64,000 nucleotides of DNA from Psychromarinibacter sp048262455 (GTDB lineage Bacteria; Pseudomonadota; Alphaproteobacteria; Rhodobacterales; Rhodobacteraceae). The notes beneath the pieces were generated by a model. It was not told the origin of the DNA, made no database searches, and was given only the letters and a program-made list of their open reading frames with translations. Positions 18,741-26,551 of this stretch are shown in pieces (positions within the stretch are counted from its first letter, which is position 1; every line of letters begins with the position of its first letter). The stretch is from assembly GCA_048262455.1 (NCBI GenBank), contig JBLXFD010000003.1, positions 1-64,000 on the forward strand, written 5' to 3'. A program made the translations under genes and the position numbers.

Positions 18741-19739
18741 CTAACTCAGGACGCCGTGCTCGCGGAACAGCGCCTTCAGGTCCGCCTCGGCGCGGGCGCC
18801 GATGTGGCTGATGACCTCGGAGCCGGCGATGCAGCCCATGCGGGCGCAGGTTTCCAGGTCATGCCCCTCGGCAAGGCCCCAGAGGAAGGCGCCCGCGAAG
18901 AGATCGCCCGCGCCGGTGGCGTCCACCACCTTGGTGGGGATCGCCGGTACGTGCCAGCGCTGGCTGCCGGTCAGCACGTAGGCGCCGTTCTCGCTGTCGG
19001 TGCAGACCACCACCTCGATCTCCTTCGCCGCCGCCTGCATCGCGGCCTCGAAGTCGTCCGTCTGGTACATCGACAGGATCTCTGCGCGGTTGGCGAACAG
19101 CAGGTCCACGTGGTCGCGCAGCATGGCGGCGAAGGCCTCTCGGTGGCGCTCGATGCAGAAGGGGTCGGACAGGGTGATCGAGACCTTGCCGCCGGCCTTC
19201 TTTGCCGCCGCGACGGCGCGGGCGAAGGCCTCGTGGCTGGCGGGGCCGTCGAAGCGGTAGCCCTCGAGGAAGATCCACTCCGCCTCGGCCATCTGCGCCT
19301 CGTCGATGTCATCGGGTTCGAGGAACTCGGTGACCCCGAGGTAGGTGTTCATCGACCGCTCGCCGTCCGGCGTCACCAGCACGATACAGCGCCCGGTTTC
19401 GGCCGGGTGGTCGCGGGGCGCCATGCGGGTTTCATAGACGGCGCCCTGTGCGCGCAGGTCGTGGGCGAAGATCGCCCCCAGCTGGTCGTCCTTGACCTTG
19501 CCGACGTAGGCGGTGCGCCCGCCCAGCGCGGCGATGCCAGCGATGGTGTTCGCGGCCGAGCCCCCCGAGACCTCGCGCGCCGGGCCGACGTGGGCGTAAA
19601 GCTCCACCCCGCGCTGCATGTCGATCAGCTGCATGATTCCCTTCTGCACCCCGTGCTCCGCAAGGAAATCGTCGGTGCAGCTTGCCAGCACGTCCACCAT
19701 CGCGTTGCCGATGCCCACCACCTGGAAGGTCTTGCTCAT
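18741..19739 (-). CDS. PfkB-family carbohydrate/adenosine kinase
   Basis: This 332-residue sugar kinase has GNAMVDVLASC at the N-terminus, the substrate region SGGSAANTIAGIAALGG and the C-terminal anion hole DATGAGDLFAGAFLWG with the catalytic Asp. The closest named type is bacterial adenosine kinase, but related ribokinases share the motifs, so the substrate is tentative. The start ATG at 19739 overlaps the nth stop by four bases (ATGA), so it is expressed with endonuclease III. Length is typical. Confidence 0.88.
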   Translation of the reverse strand: MSKTFQVVGIGNAMVDVLASCTDDFLAEHGVQKGIMQLIDMQRGVELYAHVGPAREVSGGSAANTIAGIAALGGRTAYVGKVKDDQLGAIFAHDLRAQGAVYETRMAPRDHPAETGRCIVLVTPDGERSMNTYLGVTEFLEPDDIDEAQMAEAEWIFLEGYRFDGPASHEAFARAVAAAKKAGGKVSITLSDPFCIERHREAFAAMLRDHVDLLFANRAEILSMYQTDDFEAAMQAAAKEIEVVVCTDSENGAYVLTGSQRWHVPAIPTKVVDATGAGDLFAGAFLWGLAEGHDLETCARMGCIAGSEVISHIGARAEADLKALFREHGVLS

Positions 19740-20383
19740 ATCGTCGTCTTCTCCTCGTAGAGGCACAGGTCCGCGATCGGGCAGACCGGGCATTTGGGTT
19801 TCCGCGCGGTGCAGATGTAGCGCCCGTGCAGGATCAGCCAGTGGTGCGCGTGGCGCTGGTAGGGGGCGGGGACATGGTCCTCGATCGCCCGTTCCACCGC
19901 CTCGACGTCGCGGCCCGGGGCGATGCCGGTGCGGTTGCCGACGCGGAAGATGTGGGTGTCGACCGCCTGTGCCGGGTGGCCCCACCACATGTTCAGCACC
20001 ACGTTCGCGGTCTTGCGCCCCACCCCCGGCAGCGACTGCAGCGCCGCGCGCGAGGCGGGGACCTCGCCGCCGTAGTCCTCGACCAGGATGCGCGACAGCT
20101 TGATGACGTTCTTCGCCTTGTTGCGGAACAGGCCGATGGACTTGATGTGTTCCGTCAGCCCTTCCGCGCCCAGCGCAAGCATCTTCTGCGGCGTGTCGGC
20201 GATCTCGAACAGCGCGCGGGTAGCGCGGTTCACGCCCGCGTCGGTGGCCTGCGCGGACAGCGCCACGGCCACCAGCAGGGTATAGGCGTTCACATGCTCC
20301 AGCTCGCCCTTCGGCTCCGGCTCGTTCTGCCGGAAGCGGTCGAAGATCTCGCAGAGGGGGCCGTAGCCGAGCTGTTTCGCCAT
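19736..20383 (-). CDS. nth: Endonuclease III
   Basis: This 215-residue base-excision-repair glycosylase/AP lyase removes oxidised pyrimidines. The helix-hairpin-helix LPGVGRKTANVVL holds the catalytic Lys, VDTHIFRVGNRTG holds the catalytic Asp, and the C-terminus has the 4Fe-4S loop C-x6-C-x2-C-x5-C (CTARKPKCPVCPIADLC). The ATG at 20383 has AAGGAAG directly upstream. A GTG at 20398 is possible. The gene couples into the PfkB kinase gene. Confidence 0.96.
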   Translation of the reverse strand: MAKQLGYGPLCEIFDRFRQNEPEPKGELEHVNAYTLLVAVALSAQATDAGVNRATRALFEIADTPQKMLALGAEGLTEHIKSIGLFRNKAKNVIKLSRILVEDYGGEVPASRAALQSLPGVGRKTANVVLNMWWGHPAQAVDTHIFRVGNRTGIAPGRDVEAVERAIEDHVPAPYQRHAHHWLILHGRYICTARKPKCPVCPIADLCLYEEKTTI

Positions 20384-20491
20384 GCCTTCCTTTGGCACGG
20401 GCCGTCCGGGGGCCGCAAGGCCGCAAAGCCGCAGGAATCGGGTCGCGCGGGGCGGGGGCGGGCCTTAGGTTCAGATGGCAGGAGGAGCGCC

Positions 20492-21352
20492 ATGACCGAT
20501 CAGAGCCCCGAGCACCGCTACCACTACGCCGTCATCGACCGGGCGATCCGCGAGATCGACGCCGCCGGGGCAGAGCCGCTGCCGCTGGAGGTGCTGGCCG
20601 CGCGGATGCAGATGAGCCCGGCGCATTTCCAGCGGGTCTTCAGCCGCTGGGTCGGGGTCTCTCCAAAACGCTACCAGCAGTACCTGACCCTGTCCCACGC
20701 CCGCGACCTGCTGCGCCGGAAGGTGCCGACGCTGGCGGCGGCGCAGGAGCTGGGGCTGTCGGGCGGCGGGCGGCTGCACGACCTGTTCCTGCGCTGGGAG
20801 GCGATGAGCCCCGGCGACTATGCCCGGCGCGGCGCGGGGCTGCGCATCAACTGGGGCTGGTTCGACAGCCCCTTCGGCCCGGCGCTGGTGATGGGCACCG
20901 ACCGGGGCATCTGCGGCATCGGCTTTTCCGCCGAGACCGGCGAGGCCGCGGCGCTGGAGGACCTGCGCGGCCGCTGGCCCGAGGCGTCCTTCCGCGAGGA
21001 TCCGGCAGCGCTGGAGCCCTGGGTGCGAGAGGCCTTCGGCACCGCGCCGGGGCGCGAGGTGACGCTGCACCTGATCGGCGCGCCGTTCCAGATCAAGGTC
21101 TGGGAGGCGCTGCTGGCGGTGCCATCGGGGCAGGTCACCACCTATTCCGACATCGCCGAGGCGATCGGCCATCCCCGGGCCGTCCGGGCCGTGGGCACCG
21201 CGGTGGGACGCAATCCCGTCAGCTGGCTGATCCCCTGCCACCGGGCGCTGCGCAAGGACGGGGCGCTGGGGGGATACCACTGGGGGTTGCCGGTCAAGCG
21301 CGCGCTGCTGGCATGGGAATCCGCGCGGGCCGACAGCGCCCGCGCCAGCTAG
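20492..21352 (+). CDS. Ada-like methylated-DNA-protein cysteine methyltransferase with AraC HTH
   Basis: The 286-residue protein combines an N-terminal AraC-type helix-turn-helix (residues about 25-110, with FQRVFSRWVGVSPKRYQQY) and a C-terminal methyltransferase domain ending in SWLIPCHRALRKDGALGGYHWG. The acceptor Cys249 sits in PCHR. It repairs O6-alkylguanine and may regulate genes. The N-terminal zinc domain of E. coli Ada (phosphotriester repair) is absent, so the classical activation switch is missing. The start has GGAGGAG at 20481-20487. Confidence 0.93.
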   Translation: MTDQSPEHRYHYAVIDRAIREIDAAGAEPLPLEVLAARMQMSPAHFQRVFSRWVGVSPKRYQQYLTLSHARDLLRRKVPTLAAAQELGLSGGGRLHDLFLRWEAMSPGDYARRGAGLRINWGWFDSPFGPALVMGTDRGICGIGFSAETGEAAALEDLRGRWPEASFREDPAALEPWVREAFGTAPGREVTLHLIGAPFQIKVWEALLAVPSGQVTTYSDIAEAIGHPRAVRAVGTAVGRNPVSWLIPCHRALRKDGALGGYHWGLPVKRALLAWESARADSARAS

Positions 21353-21475
21353 GCCGGTTCCCGCCGGCGCAGGCTTGGGCGGCAATTCGCCAAGGCAGGG
21401 CGGTTCATGCTGGATTCCGCGGCAGGAGCGTATAGTTTGCCGGCAGCAAAAAACCCAGAGGCACAAGGTAGCGCC

Positions 21476-22138
21476 ATGAAACTCAAGACCCCCCTCCTCC
21501 TCGCCACTGTCGGAGCGCTTGCCCTCGCCGGTTGCACCGATACCGCCGTCAACACCAACGATCCGAACCAGCGCACCAAGGAAGGCGCCGTGGTGGGCGG
21601 CCTGCTGGGCGCGCTGGCCGGTGTCGCGGTCGGCGACGACGCGGGCGAGCGGCGCCGCGGCGCGCTGATCGGCGGCCTCGTGGGCGCCGGCGTTGGCGCG
21701 GCGGTTGGCAACAACCTCGACAAGCAGGCGGCCGAGCTGCAGGCGCAGTTCCAGGACGACCGGATCCAGATCATCAACAACGGCAACTCGCTGGTGGTGC
21801 GGATGCCGCAGGACATCCTCTTCGCCACCGACAGCGCCTCGGTGAACCCGGGCCTGCAGGGCGACCTGCGGGTGCTGGCAAGCAGCCTGCAGCGTTACCC
21901 CGGCACCACCGTGCAGGTGGTCGGCCACACCGACAACACCGGCAGCGCCGCCTACAACCAGGACCTGTCGGTGCGCCGCGCCAACGCGGTGGCCAGCGTG
22001 CTGATCGGCTCGGGCGTCTCCGGCAACCGGATCGCCGCCTTCGGCCGTGGCGAAAGCGCCCCGATCGCGGACAACCTGACCGCCCAGGGCCGGGCGCAGA
22101 ACCGCCGGGTGGACATCACGATCATCCCGAACGGCTGA
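21476..22138 (+). CDS. OmpA-family lipoprotein with glycine-zipper segment
   Basis: The 220-residue precursor has a lipoprotein signal (MKLKTPLLLATVGALALAGC) with the lipobox LAGC and Cys20. It is followed by two glycine-zipper helices (GAVVGGLLGALAGVAVG and GALIGGLVGAGVGAAVG) and an OmpA C-terminal domain with VGHTDNTGSAAYNQDLSVRRA. It should be anchored in the outer membrane and bind peptidoglycan, similar to the YiaD group. It stands alone and is followed by a clear terminator. A TATAGT at 21431-21436 may be its -10 box. Confidence 0.95.
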   Translation: MKLKTPLLLATVGALALAGCTDTAVNTNDPNQRTKEGAVVGGLLGALAGVAVGDDAGERRRGALIGGLVGAGVGAAVGNNLDKQAAELQAQFQDDRIQIINNGNSLVVRMPQDILFATDSASVNPGLQGDLRVLASSLQRYPGTTVQVVGHTDNTGSAAYNQDLSVRRANAVASVLIGSGVSGNRIAAFGRGESAPIADNLTAQGRAQNRRVDITIIPNG

Positions 22139-22161
22139 TCGTCCTTCATCGACATGGCAGG

Positions 22162-22192
22162 GGCCGGGCGTTTCGCCCGGCCTTTTGCTTTT
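22162..22192 (+). terminator. Rho-independent terminator after the OmpA lipoprotein gene
   Basis: The stem GGCCGGGCG pairs with CGCCCGGCC around a TTT loop and is followed by TTTTGCTTTT. It begins 23 bases after the stop codon. Confidence 0.9.
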
Positions 22193-22432
22193 AATCCCCT
22201 GTCATCAGCTGACGCCCGCCCGTCATTGCCTATCCGCGGCCGCCGGCGCCTGACTGACCGCATCGGCCCCGGCCGACCCCGTTACCCCGAATGGAGAGCT
22301 GACATTCCTTCTGCACCGCCCACCGCCCGCCACGCCCGCAGCCTCCCGCGGCCCGCAGCCCCCGCCGGGTGATCCGCCCCTTCCCCGCGCCCTCCTGGCG
22401 CTTGACCGACTGGGCCAGCCTGTAACGCAACG

Positions 22433-22460
22433 AAAAAACCCGGCCGCGAGGGCCGGGTTT
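22433..22460 (-). terminator. Rho-independent terminator of the F0 operon
   Basis: On the minus strand AAACCCGGCC pairs with GGCCGGGTTT around a 5-base loop and runs into TTTTTT. It lies 27 bases after the atpF stop. Confidence 0.9.
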
Positions 22461-22486
22461 CACTCATTCCAACAAGACCGCCGCGA

Positions 22487-23056
22487 TCAGTGCAGCTTGG
22501 CCCCCACCGTGTCGATCGATTCGTCGATCATCCGGTTGCGGTCATCCGCGGTCATCTGCTTGGCCAGCACCTGCCGGGCGGCAGCGACGGCGACGTTCAC
22601 CGCCTCGTCCCGCACCGCCTTCACGGCGCGGGCCTGGGCAGAGGCGATCTGCTCTTCCGCCCCCGCCAGCCGGCGGTCCATCGAGCGCTGCAGGTCCAGC
22701 TTGGCCTGCTCGGCGTTCTGCCGGGCCTCGACCTTCGCCTGCTCGACGATGCGGGCGGACTGGTCGGTCACTTCCTTCTGCCGCCGCTCGTAGGAGGCAA
22801 GCAGCGTGGTGGCCTCCTCGCGCAGCGCGCGGGCCTCGTCCAGCTCGGCGCGGATCTGCTCCGCGCGCTTGTCGAGCATGTTGCCGATGATCCGCGGCAC
22901 GCCCAGGAAGATCAGCGCCGCCACGAAGATCACGAAGGCGATCAGCACGACGAAGTTGGTGTTCCACAGCGACACGAAGGGACCGGTGGCGGCCAGCGCG
23001 GGGCCGGCGGCCAGGGTCGCCGCAAGCACGGCGGGAAGACGCAGCTTCACGTTCAT
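22487..23056 (-). CDS. atpF: ATP synthase F0 subunit b
   Basis: The 189-residue protein has an N-terminal hydrophobic stretch that may be a signal-like segment, then the membrane helix FVVLIAFVIFVAALIFLGV and a long charged helix (DKRAEQIRAELDEARALREE) that forms the peripheral stalk. It is the last gene of atpI-atpB-atpE-b'-b, and b pairs with b' in photosynthetic and alphaproteobacterial enzymes. The start lies 3 bases after the b' stop. A terminator follows. Confidence 0.96.
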   Translation of the reverse strand: MNVKLRLPAVLAATLAAGPALAATGPFVSLWNTNFVVLIAFVIFVAALIFLGVPRIIGNMLDKRAEQIRAELDEARALREEATTLLASYERRQKEVTDQSARIVEQAKVEARQNAEQAKLDLQRSMDRRLAGAEEQIASAQARAVKAVRDEAVNVAVAAARQVLAKQMTADDRNRMIDESIDTVGAKLH

Positions 23057-23059
23057 GGC

Positions 23060-23581
23060 TCAGGCCCCCTTCAGGTTGGCGGATACGGCCGCGTCGATGT
23101 CGGCGCTTTCCGGCTTGCCGCCCAGGGCAGAGACGAGTTCCGCCGCGGTACTGCGGGCGACTTCCTCGACGCTTGCCATGGCGCTGGCGCGGATCGCCTC
23201 GATGGCACGCTCGGACTCGGCGGTCTTCGCGGCGATCTCGGCGTCGGCCCGCGCGTTGGCCTCGTCAAGCTCGGCCTGGATCTCGGCCTTTGCCTCGGCA
23301 TTGATGCGCGTGGCTTCCGCCCGCGCGTCGGCCAGCGCCTGGTTGTAGGCGGCCTCGGCCTCCTGGGCCTTCAGCTTCAGTTCCTCGGCAGCGGCGATGT
23401 CGTTCGTCACCGCCCCCGCCCGCTCGGCCAAAACCGAGGCGATGCGCGGCAGCGCGACGCGGCTGAGGATGAAGTAGATCACCACGAGGGTGATCACGAG
23501 CCAGAAGATCTGGTTCGGCCAGCTTTCGAAATTCAGCTGCGGCATGCCGACGGCGTCGGCCGCTTCTGTAGGTTCTGCCAT
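23060..23581 (-). CDS. atpG: ATP synthase F0 subunit b'
   Basis: This 173-residue diverged b subunit has one membrane helix (QIFWLVITLVVIYFILSRVAL) followed by a long alanine- and glutamate-rich coiled coil (KLKAQEAEAAYNQALADARA). The b' subunit forms a heterodimeric stalk with b. The ATG at 23581 has AGGAGG upstream, so the nine-residue longer frame is not needed. The symbol varies between atpG, atpX and atpF2 in different annotations. Confidence 0.95.
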   Translation of the reverse strand: MAEPTEAADAVGMPQLNFESWPNQIFWLVITLVVIYFILSRVALPRIASVLAERAGAVTNDIAAAEELKLKAQEAEAAYNQALADARAEATRINAEAKAEIQAELDEANARADAEIAAKTAESERAIEAIRASAMASVEEVARSTAAELVSALGGKPESADIDAAVSANLKGA

Positions 23582-23660
23582 GTCGTCCTCCTGACACCTC
23601 GTCTGCACCGGACGGGCCCGCGGCAGCCGGCCCGCCCGATCGTAAGGAGCAAAAGAGGTC

Positions 23661-23897
23661 TTAGACGGCGAACATCAGCAGAAGCGCGACGAGGAACGAG
23701 AAGATCCCCAGCGCTTCGGCGAAGGCGATGCCGATGAACATGGTGGCCGTCTGGCCGCCGGCTGCGGACGGGTTGCGCAGGGCGCCCGACAGGAAGTTGC
23801 CGACCACGTTGCCCACACCGACGGCGGCGCCGCCCATGCCGACAGAGGCCAGACCCGCGCCGATGAAAGCGCCCATTTGTGCGATATCGCCTTCCAT
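23661..23897 (-). CDS. atpE: ATP synthase F0 subunit c
   Basis: The 78-residue proteolipid has two helices joined by the polar loop RNPS (Arg41). The first is glycine-rich (GAGLASVGMGGAAVGVGNVVG). The second carries the proton-binding carboxylate Glu61 in GIAFAEALGIF. Multiple copies form the rotor ring. The motif set is that of a proton-coupled enzyme, since the Gln and Thr ligands of sodium-binding rings are not evident. Confidence 0.97.
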   Translation of the reverse strand: MEGDIAQMGAFIGAGLASVGMGGAAVGVGNVVGNFLSGALRNPSAAGGQTATMFIGIAFAEALGIFSFLVALLLMFAV

Positions 23898-23971
23898 ATT
23901 CGTATCTCCTTACTACGGAATTGGCAGATTAGATGGGACGCGCGACGCGCGCCGCCGTGACTTGCAGTGCC

Positions 23972-24742
23972 TCAGTGCGCCGGGTGCAGGGCATCTTTCA
24001 GGTAGACGCAGGTGAGGATGGTGAAGACGTAGGCCTGGATGAAGGCCACCAGCGTCTCCAGCGCATAGATGGTCGAGATCGCCAGGATCGACAGCGGCGT
24101 CACCAGCACGCCGATGCCCGACAGCAGGATCAGCGGGGCGAAGGCGGCGAAGACCTTGATGACGGCGTGGCCGGCCATCATGTTGCCCATCAGACGGATG
24201 GAGTGGCTGACGGGACGCACGAAGTAGCTGATCACCTCGATGATCGCCAGGATCGGCCGCAGCGGCAGCGGCGCCGAGGACACCCAGAACAGGCCCAGGA
24301 ACTTCGAGCCGTGCAGCACGAAGCCCATCACCGTCACCGTCAGGAACACCGCCAGCGCCAGCACCACGGTCACCGCCAGGTGCGAGGTGGTGGTGAAGGC
24401 CGCGGGCAGCAGCCCGAGGAAGTTGGCGAAGAGGATGAACATGAACAGGGTGAAGATGTAGGGGAAGAAGCGCACCGCGTCCTTGCCGGCGACATCCTCG
24501 ACCATCTTGTAGATGAACCCGTAGGACAGCTCGGCCAGCGACTGCACGCGCGAGGGGATGATCGCCCGGCCGCGGGTGCCGGTGACCAGCAGCAGCGTGA
24601 TCGCCACGATGGTCAGGAACATCCACAGCGTCACGTTGGTCGGCGTGTACCAATGCACCGGCCCGTCGCCGAACAGCGGCGTGACGATGAACTGGTCCAT
24701 CGGATGGAAGACAAGACCTTCGGCTTCGGTTTCGGTCGCCAC
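23972..24742 (-). CDS. atpB: ATP synthase F0 subunit a
   Basis: This 256-residue polytopic stator subunit has VRPVSHSIRLMGNMMAGH containing the essential Arg of the proton channel, and a C-terminal VAFIQAYVFTILTCVYLKDA. The start codon is GTG (24742), four bases after atpI, and the protein begins (M)ATETEAEGLVFHPMDQF. It provides the half-channels through which protons reach the c ring. Confidence 0.97.
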   Translation of the reverse strand: MATETEAEGLVFHPMDQFIVTPLFGDGPVHWYTPTNVTLWMFLTIVAITLLLVTGTRGRAIIPSRVQSLAELSYGFIYKMVEDVAGKDAVRFFPYIFTLFMFILFANFLGLLPAAFTTTSHLAVTVVLALAVFLTVTVMGFVLHGSKFLGLFWVSSAPLPLRPILAIIEVISYFVRPVSHSIRLMGNMMAGHAVIKVFAAFAPLILLSGIGVLVTPLSILAISTIYALETLVAFIQAYVFTILTCVYLKDALHPAH

Positions 24743-24746
24743 GATG

Positions 24747-25085
24747 TTATTCCCCGTCCTTCTGCGGCGCCTGGCCGCGATCGTTCTCTGCCTTCTGCGC
24801 CGCCGCGGCGGTCCGCATCATCGTCTGCACGCCGGCCGCGAAGCCAAGCATGACGAACAGAACCAGGAAGATCGGCAGGGTTCCGAACAGGTAATCCAGT
24901 CCGTAGCCTATGCCGAAGCCGATCACGATGCCGGCCACCAGTTCGATCACCATGCGCCAGGCAAGCTCTGCCCCGCCCGCGGCATTGGTCTGCGTTTTCG
25001 GTTCCTCGGGCTCGGTCGCCTTCTTCAGCGCCGCGATCCGCTTTTCCAGCCGCTCGATGTGCGCCTTGTCCAGCGGATCGACCAT
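24747..25085 (-). CDS. atpI: AtpI, F0 assembly/accessory protein
   Basis: The 112-residue protein has a charged N-terminus (DKAHIERLEKRIAALKKATE) and two membrane helices (ELVAGIVIGFGIGYGLDYLFG and PIFLVLFVMLGFAAGVQTMM). That architecture matches alphaproteobacterial AtpI, which assists c-ring assembly or magnesium supply in related systems. It is the first gene of the F0 operon and follows a good promoter. Confidence 0.92.
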   Translation of the reverse strand: MVDPLDKAHIERLEKRIAALKKATEPEEPKTQTNAAGGAELAWRMVIELVAGIVIGFGIGYGLDYLFGTLPIFLVLFVMLGFAAGVQTMMRTAAAAQKAENDRGQAPQKDGE

Positions 25086-25114
25086 GTCACCCGGACCCCC
25101 GATCAGTCGGGCGG

Positions 25115-25143
25115 AACCTAGAAACGGGGGGGTAAGGAGTCAA
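25115..25143 (-). promoter_or_regulatory. Sigma-70-type promoter of the F0 operon
   Basis: On the minus strand TTGACT (25138-25143) is separated by exactly 17 bases from TAGGTT (25115-25120). Transcription would begin around 25108, leaving a leader of about 22 bases before the atpI ATG. Confidence 0.6.
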
Positions 25144-25244
25144 GCGCAGAAGGCGGGGGCGGAGATCTTCGCAAGTTTCTGTTAATCAACGGATTTCCCG
25201 GGGTGCGACAGGATGCGCGTCGCTTCCCCGCCCCGCCGGCTCAT

Positions 25245-25260
25245 TCAACCCGATGGTTGA
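25245..25260. promoter_or_regulatory. Palindromic operator over the ArsR-family start codon
   Basis: The sequence TCAACC, a 4-base centre and GGTTGA form a perfect inverted repeat that includes the ATG at 25253. ArsR repressors bind such 6-base arms, so this is a likely autoregulatory operator. It would also make the mRNA leaderless or nearly so. Confidence 0.5.
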
Positions 25261-25624
25261 CCATTCCCCCGCCCCGCGCCAAAGCCGTTGCATGGAGCCG
25301 AGCCTCGATCACGTCTTCGCCGCCCTCGCGGACCCCACCCGCCGCGCCATCCTGCAGATGCTTCTGGAGGACGATATGGCCGTGACCGACGTGGCCGAAC
25401 CCTTCGCCATGTCGCTTGCCGGGATCTCGAAACACCTGACGATCCTCGCCGCCGCCGGCCTCATCAGCCAGGAAAAGCGCGGCCGCGTGAAGTGGTGCAA
25501 GCTGGAGCCGGACGCGCTGAAATCCGCCTCTGTCTGGATGCAGGGGTTCGGGCAGTTCGAGCCGGTCAACCTCGACGCCTTCGAGGCCTTCCTCGCCGCC
25601 GAGTTCGCCGCGCCCGAGGACTGA
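25253..25624 (+). CDS. ArsR-family transcriptional regulator
   Basis: The 123-residue protein has the winged helix ALADPTRRAILQMLL, DVAEPFAMSLAGISKHLTILAAAGLI and a beta wing KRGRVKWCKLEPDAL, matching the SdpR-like group of ArsR regulators that lack metal-binding cysteine motifs. The ATG at 25253 lies inside a palindrome and encodes MVDH, as is common in this group. An ATG at 25292 (MEPSLDHV) is an alternative. Partners of this group are often SRPBCC-domain proteins, but none is adjacent here. The stop abuts the convergent DMT gene. Confidence 0.9.
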   Translation: MVDHSPAPRQSRCMEPSLDHVFAALADPTRRAILQMLLEDDMAVTDVAEPFAMSLAGISKHLTILAAAGLISQEKRGRVKWCKLEPDALKSASVWMQGFGQFEPVNLDAFEAFLAAEFAAPED

Positions 25625-26551
25625 CTACTCCGCCGCCCGCAACCGCCGCGCCTCCTCGTCCCGCAGCAGCATCACCAGCGCCAGCGCGGTCAGCGCCACC
25701 CCCACCAGCACCAGCGGCCGCGGCGCGCCGTGGCCCAGCACCAGTTCCCAGGCGATCACCCAGCTGGGGATCAGGAAGGTATAGGCCATCACCTTGACCG
25801 AGGGCAGGCGGCGGCTGGCGAAGAGGATCAGCAGCGACGACATCACCGTGGCGCAGAGCGCGAGGTAGAGCAGCACCGCCCAGACCAGCCATGGCAGCGC
25901 GCCCCAATCCGTCGCCAGAAGTTCCGGCAGCGCCGCCGCGCCCACCACCAGCGTCGCGGCGGCCAGCGTCCAGAAGGTGAAGACCACCGGCCGCTCGCCC
26001 CGGTGGAACACCCGCAGCAGCGGCGAGTAGGCGGCGTAGAGAACGCAGCCGATGAAGAACAGCAGCTCGCCCCGTCCCACCTCGAAGGCCAGCAGCGCGC
26101 CGAGGTCCGCGCGGAAGATCACCCAAAGCGCCCCGGCCCCGCCGATCGCCACCGCCGCGGCCATGCGCGGTGTCGTCACCTGCCGCAGCAGCAGCCAGCC
26201 GAAAACCCCCGACAGGGCCGGCGACAGGGTGAAGACCGCCGCGACAGAGACCGGCGGCGCGATCCGCAGGGCGTGGAACATCAGCACGAAGTAGCCGCCG
26301 TAAAGCAGCGCCAGCACCACGTGCCGCCATGGCGCGGCGAGGCTGGAGCGGGGGATGCCCCCGGCCCCCGCCACCGCCACCACGCCCAGCATCAGCGCCG
26401 AGAAGGCAAAGCGCAGCGCGATCATCGGCGCCGGCGCCAGGTCCTGCGCCACCAGCGCGCCCAGAGAGAACGATCCGCCCACCAGTCCCGAGAAGGCCAG
26501 CATCGCCAGGTGGCCCAGTGCCGGGGGAGAGAGCTTCACGAACAGGGCCAT
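25625..26551 (-). CDS. DMT-superfamily (EamA) membrane transporter
   Basis: This 308-residue permease has ten predicted helices in two EamA repeats (for example LAMLAFSGLVGGSFSLGALV and MAYTFLIPSWVIAWELVLG). The ATG at 26551 is preceded by AAGGAGGACG. Its first 16 bases overlap the 3' end of the upstream LysR gene, so the regulator and permease are coupled and the LysR protein probably controls this pair. The substrate is unknown. Confidence 0.9.
   Translation of the reverse strand: MALFVKLSPPALGHLAMLAFSGLVGGSFSLGALVAQDLAPAPMIALRFAFSALMLGVVAVAGAGGIPRSSLAAPWRHVVLALLYGGYFVLMFHALRIAPPVSVAAVFTLSPALSGVFGWLLLRQVTTPRMAAAVAIGGAGALWVIFRADLGALLAFEVGRGELLFFIGCVLYAAYSPLLRVFHRGERPVVFTFWTLAAATLVVGAAALPELLATDWGALPWLVWAVLLYLALCATVMSSLLILFASRRLPSVKVMAYTFLIPSWVIAWELVLGHGAPRPLVLVGVALTALALVMLLRDEEARRLRAAE

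Larger units (their letters stand above)
22139..22486. other. 348-base non-coding region with two terminators
   Basis: This convergent region holds the ompA-gene terminator at its left end and the F0 operon terminator at its right end. The middle (about 22195-22430) is GC-rich. I see no gene or RNA in it. Confidence 0.7.
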
